Positions 19,882 through 22,848 of a DNA stretch of 22,848 nt are shown piece after piece. The position numbers were made by a program, and so were the translations under genes. The notes under the pieces were generated by a model. The model was not told the DNA's origin. It ran no database searches and saw only the letters and a list, made by a program, of their open reading frames with translations. The stretch's first letter is position 1. Every line of letters begins with the position of its first letter. The DNA comes from a virus. Location of the stretch: positions 1-22,848 of IMG/VR virus record IMGVR_UViG_3300047445_000068; one strand, written 5' to 3'.

Positions 19882-20426
19882 TAGGACCCTGCGAGCTGCT
19901 TCTGCTTCTGATAGGTGCCGTAAGCATCGAGACCGCCGCCGAGGATACGGATGGCAGCGTCAGCGAACGACGGCTTCTGGCCCTGCTGGACCGAGTTGAT
20001 GCGCCCCTCGGCCTGCGCCTGGGTGCTGTCCATCTCCCCACGGAGGTAGTCGGACTGCATCTGATAGTTGTTGTCGAGGGTGCGCTCGTAGCGGCCCTGC
20101 TGCCCGTAGTAGTCGGCCATGAGAGCGTCCACGGAGAGACCCGTAACGCCAGCCTCGCCAGCGGCAACTTCAGCCGTGCCCCGCGCCTTCATGGCGTCGG
20201 TCTGGAGGTTCTGCGTCTCCTGAGAGGCAGCCTTGCGTTCCTGTAGGGCGCGGTTCTGGTTGGTCGCGTAGGTGTTGACGGCAGCCTTGTTCGCTGCGTC
20301 ACGGTTGTTCTTGTAGTATTGCTGTTGCGCCTGAGCCTGCTGTGACTGCGCCGCGAAGCCTGCGACAGTGCTGGCAGCGGACAGGGCAAACTGAGCAACA
20401 GCCATACCGACTGCGCCGATGCACAT
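19881..20426 (-). CDS. internal virion protein (gp14-like), 181 aa
   Basis: T7 gp14 forms the outer-membrane part of the ejected channel. This protein begins MCIGAVGMAVAQFALS; T7 gp14 likewise begins with Met-Cys, followed by a hydrophobic Ala/Ile-rich segment. Residues 25-110 are a Gln/Ala/Asn-rich helix (AQSQQAQAQQQYYKNNRDAA) that suggests a coiled coil, and the C-terminus is Gly-rich (AAIRILGGGLDAYGTYQKQK). Length is close to the T7 protein (196 aa). The start lies three bases after the gp13-like stop with GAGG upstream, and its stop overlaps the next gene. Confidence rests on order plus the N-terminal pattern. Confidence 0.88.
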   Translation of the reverse strand: MCIGAVGMAVAQFALSAASTVAGFAAQSQQAQAQQQYYKNNRDAANKAAVNTYATNQNRALQERKAASQETQNLQTDAMKARGTAEVAAGEAGVTGLSVDALMADYYGQQGRYERTLDNNYQMQSDYLRGEMDSTQAQAEGRINSVQQGQKPSFADAAIRILGGGLDAYGTYQKQKQLAGS

Positions 20427-20429
20427 TCG

Positions 20430-20894
20430 TTATGACCTCAATCTTGCAAATTCGTGGAAGGGACGCTTCTCAACGCCGAACTCATCGTGGGTCCTCAGGA
20501 ACGAGAAACCCATGCGCTTGAGCCAGCGGATGTGCGTAGTGTTGCGAGCGTCTATGTGGTTGCCGAGGAGTGGGCGAACCCGGTGCAGCCTCTTGAGCCA
20601 CTTAGGGGTGAGCGTGATCAGCTCTCGGCGGTATTTCATGATGGCCGGCGTGGAGACCATCCAGATGATCCCCATGTGAGGATTGCCCTTGACGGGGTCG
20701 ACGCCGAACAGGCCGAAGACTTCGCCTGAAGGTTCCACGCCGGCCCACACGTAGTTGCCCTGCTGAACGAGCAGCGGCAGGACAACCTCAGGCTCCATGC
20801 CCAAAGCTGCCCTGCATTCGTCTCGATCTGCTGACCGCAATCGCGGGGCCAGTGAAGTAGCGTCGGCCACTTTGGCCCTGCGAATTGTGATCAT
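20430..20894 (-). CDS. gp13-like GNAT-fold virion assembly protein, 154 aa
   Basis: T7 gp13 (138 aa) is needed for particle assembly and has a degenerate acetyltransferase-like fold. This protein begins MITIRRAKVADATSLAPRLR, the usual first strand and helix of a GNAT domain. It ends with NTTHIRWLKRMGFSFLRTHD (118-137), which aligns with the T7 gp13 block NTSHIRFLKTIGAVFHEEY. The block around residues 60-82 (FGLFGVDPVKGNPHMGIIWM) is the central strand pair. A clear acetyl-CoA loop (R/Q-x-x-G-x-G/A) is missing, so catalysis is doubtful. Start and stop are coupled to neighbours (TAATG). The identity is well supported by order and motif. Confidence 0.88.
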   Translation of the reverse strand: MITIRRAKVADATSLAPRLRSADRDECRAALGMEPEVVLPLLVQQGNYVWAGVEPSGEVFGLFGVDPVKGNPHMGIIWMVSTPAIMKYRRELITLTPKWLKRLHRVRPLLGNHIDARNTTHIRWLKRMGFSFLRTHDEFGVEKRPFHEFARLRS

Positions 20895-22848
20895 TAAATC
20901 CTTCTGGACTTGGCGGTGTAGCTACCAATCCACTCGACGCTGAGGAGCGAGCTGGGGAGGTAGCTGTCGTTGACGATGTCGACCTGTACGCGGTCATTCT
21001 TCGAGAGGATCGGAACGCGGCACGTCCCGTCACTCAGGGTGACCGTATCGACCTTGTTCTCGGGATCGCCCATCATGCGCCCGTTGGTCACGTAGGATCG
21101 CGTGGCCTGAGCCAGCGGTGTGACCTCGATACGGAAGTAGGCGGTCTTGGAGTACAGGAAGATCAGTTGGAGGAGCTGAAGGCGTCCCTCGGACAGCACC
21201 GTGGTGCCGCCGCTCTGTGACTGCTGCCGGATGAAGATGTCCGATAGCCTGTAGCGCTTGGTGTACAGGATGCCGAAGTGGAGGGGCGTCTTGGTCAGAT
21301 TGCCTCGAACCACGATGTGGTCTGGTGCCGCTTCCACAACCTCGACCTGTAGGCCGACCCTAAGGGCACCCGGATTGGTCGATCCAGCGGTCACACAAAG
21401 GTAGCCTCCGGTCGACACGTCGATCTCCATTGGGATGTACGTGTGGTCCTCGTAAGGGTCATAGTCGACGCCCGAGAGGTTTGGCACGTCCACCATGAAG
21501 CGGCGGTCGAGGTGGGTGATGAAGTTCGAGTTGTCGTCCACGCCGCCCGGCTCAACGTCGATGGCCTCGATCAGTGTCTCGACCCCTCGCTGAACGATCA
21601 GGATCAAGCGCGACGAGATGAAGCCAAAGTCGAGGATGCGGGTCACTCCGGGGAACGTCCAGTTGGACCACGATGCCTGGAGCTTCTCGTTGTTCGACCA
21701 GTAATACTTGTAGACGAACAGCTCCTCGGGCTTCCCGTCAGCCTGCACCACGAGGATGTCCTCATGGCTCGATGCGGCCATCTTCATGATGGAGCCGGGG
21801 ATGTACTGAGGGACGTGGCCGGTGACATCGTCTGCGGATGCCTCGCCCGATGCCGCGTCGATGCGGTACTCCCTGACCATGGAGAATTGCCCACGGTCGA
21901 CAGGGAAGAAGATCGCGTCACCAACCGCAACCGGCCTTGCCTTGCTGGACGCCGAATAGGACGTCGAGGCGCGGATCGAGGCGGTCTTCGGGGTGAGTAG
22001 CTCGTTACCCTTGAAGGTGAACTGGTTCTGGTCAGCGAACAGGACGAGCCTGTCAGCGAAGCCAATACCAGACCGCAGGATCGACACGTTCGTCTCGGAG
22101 GACGCCACGTCAATCGGATCATCGTCTAGCAGCGCCGTGGCGGTGGCCTTCCAGAAGTCGAAGAACGAGCCTGCACGAGACAGGACCACGTTCTCCCCTG
22201 AGAGGAAGCCGAGGCGGTTCTTGAAGAACACGACATCGCTCACCTTCTGGCCGACGAACGATGGGGCTGGCGACGTGATGTCATCGCCGGCCTTGCGAAG
22301 GTCCCATGTGGCCTTCTTGAAGGTGAAGGTGCCATTGGCCTCGCGGACGAGGACGTGGGGCATGGTTGCCGCGTCGAATGCCTTGGAGGCACCCGGCTTG
22401 GGTATCTCGCGCCACACACCGGGGGTGCTGATGGTGTCCGTTGGGGACTGCTTGCCGAAGCGCACGAAGTAGTCGTCGAACTTGGTCGAGACGGACCCGG
22501 TGATCTGGATCGCTACGCCATCGGTGCAGAACGGCGGGAGGTCCGCGAAGTCCTGCGTGGTCTTCTGGATCGACTTCATGGCGTGGCCGTTGTAGCCATC
22601 CTCGACGCCGATTGAGAACGCAGCTCCATCGTTCTTCTTGATGTAGATGGTGCCCTTGTTGACCGTGACGGTCCACCCGTTGCCGGCAGTGATGCCAGCC
22701 GCGACGAGGTTCGTGTCGGCAGCCTTCCAAGCCCAATCGCCGTTGGCGCCGCCGTTGACGGTCGTGGACAAGGCCACGGTCTCGCCAGTGGTCAGCCTGC
22801 GCGCGATGAAGTTGGTATCGACTGCAGGGGCCTGAGCAGCACTCGTCC
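20894..22848 (-). CDS. tail tubular protein B (gp12-like nozzle), 3' part
   Basis: It forms the distal nozzle of the short tail, to which fibres attach and through which DNA leaves. The frame stays open to the right edge (...APAVDTNFIARRLTTGETVA...), so the start lies outside the window and at least 651 codons are seen; T7 gp12 has 794. Recognisable parts include the aromatic WREIPKPGASKAFDAATMPH, the block VGQKVSDVVFFKNRLGFLSG, ENVVLSRAGSFFDFWKATA and the strand-rich LFADQNQFTFKGNELLTPKT, all of which have the pattern common in T7-like nozzle proteins. The end (LLSVEWIGSYTAKSRRI) is also typical. It precedes gp13-like with a TAATG overlap. Confidence 0.95.
   Translation of the reverse strand, partial: TSAAQAPAVDTNFIARRLTTGETVALSTTVNGGANGDWAWKAADTNLVAAGITAGNGWTVTVNKGTIYIKKNDGAAFSIGVEDGYNGHAMKSIQKTTQDFADLPPFCTDGVAIQITGSVSTKFDDYFVRFGKQSPTDTISTPGVWREIPKPGASKAFDAATMPHVLVREANGTFTFKKATWDLRKAGDDITSPAPSFVGQKVSDVVFFKNRLGFLSGENVVLSRAGSFFDFWKATATALLDDDPIDVASSETNVSILRSGIGFADRLVLFADQNQFTFKGNELLTPKTASIRASTSYSASSKARPVAVGDAIFFPVDRGQFSMVREYRIDAASGEASADDVTGHVPQYIPGSIMKMAASSHEDILVVQADGKPEELFVYKYYWSNNEKLQASWSNWTFPGVTRILDFGFISSRLILIVQRGVETLIEAIDVEPGGVDDNSNFITHLDRRFMVDVPNLSGVDYDPYEDHTYIPMEIDVSTGGYLCVTAGSTNPGALRVGLQVEVVEAAPDHIVVRGNLTKTPLHFGILYTKRYRLSDIFIRQQSQSGGTTVLSEGRLQLLQLIFLYSKTAYFRIEVTPLAQATRSYVTNGRMMGDPENKVDTVTLSDGTCRVPILSKNDRVQVDIVNDSYLPSSLLSVEWIGSYTAKSRRI

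Noticed and set aside
20430-20894. Active GNAT acetyltransferase (anti-defence enzyme)
   Set aside because: The acetyl-CoA loop is not visible. Position and the NTTHIRWLK block match T7 gp13, which has a structural role.
1-22848. CRISPR array, tRNA or rRNA genes
   Set aside because: I saw no regularly spaced identical repeats of 25-40 bp with unique spacers, no cloverleaf-type sequence with a T-loop GTTCRANNC in context, and no ribosomal RNA signature.
1-22848. Integrase, transposase or insertion sequence
   Set aside because: No protein in the window carries a recombinase or transposase motif, and no terminal inverted repeats with target duplications were seen.

Overview
This window looks like part of the genome of a T7-like podovirus (Autographivirales type). 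The evidence is gene order. Read on the minus strand from the right edge, the genes run: tail tubular protein B (gp12-like), the gp13-like GNAT-fold protein, internal virion proteins gp14-, gp15- and gp16-like, tail fibre (gp17-like), a second fibre, a fibre-assembly-like protein, holin, small terminase (gp18-like), two accessory genes and large terminase (gp19-like). This is the T7 right-arm order, with extra genes between fibre and holin and between the terminase subunits. Every gene I can support is on the minus strand. The sequence is GC-rich, which suggests a GC-rich bacterial host, but nothing here fixes the host. The phage RNA polymerase, replication, capsid, portal and endolysin genes are not in the window.

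Layout by coordinate. (1) 22848-6688 is the late, structural, lysis and packaging block. Genes are packed head to tail, often with TAATG, TGATG, ATGA or GTGA stop/start overlaps. Two near-identical GC-rich hairpins flank the gp16-like gene. (2) 6687-5490 is about 1.2 kb without a credible gene. It holds a short-period GC-rich repeat array next to the terminase gene, several dyads, a 16-bp direct repeat and an AT-rich island. By analogy with T7 this is where the genome ends (terminal repeat, concatemer junction) and the early promoters should lie. (3) 5489-1 is the early-type region: about sixteen small genes, mostly of unknown function. Eight junctions are 4-nt ATGA/GTGA overlaps, so the genes form a tightly coupled polycistron. 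Three of the encoded proteins carry winged-helix or helix-turn-helix signatures, one has a signal peptide, and two are tiny single-membrane-span proteins.

How the genes work together. The late block encodes the DNA-ejection machine: gp12-like nozzle, and gp14/15/16-like core proteins with a lysozyme-like head on gp16. It also encodes host recognition (two fibres plus an SGNH esterase-like protein that may deacetylate surface glycan), the lysis trigger (holin) and the packaging motor (TerS/TerL). The early block probably encodes host-takeover and anti-defence factors and regulators, but no individual function can be read from sequence. The most unusual points are the SGNH hydrolase gene between the terminase subunits, the repeat array at the presumed genome junction, the three DNA-binding proteins beside operator-like dyads, and three hairpins that share the same 3' heptamer.
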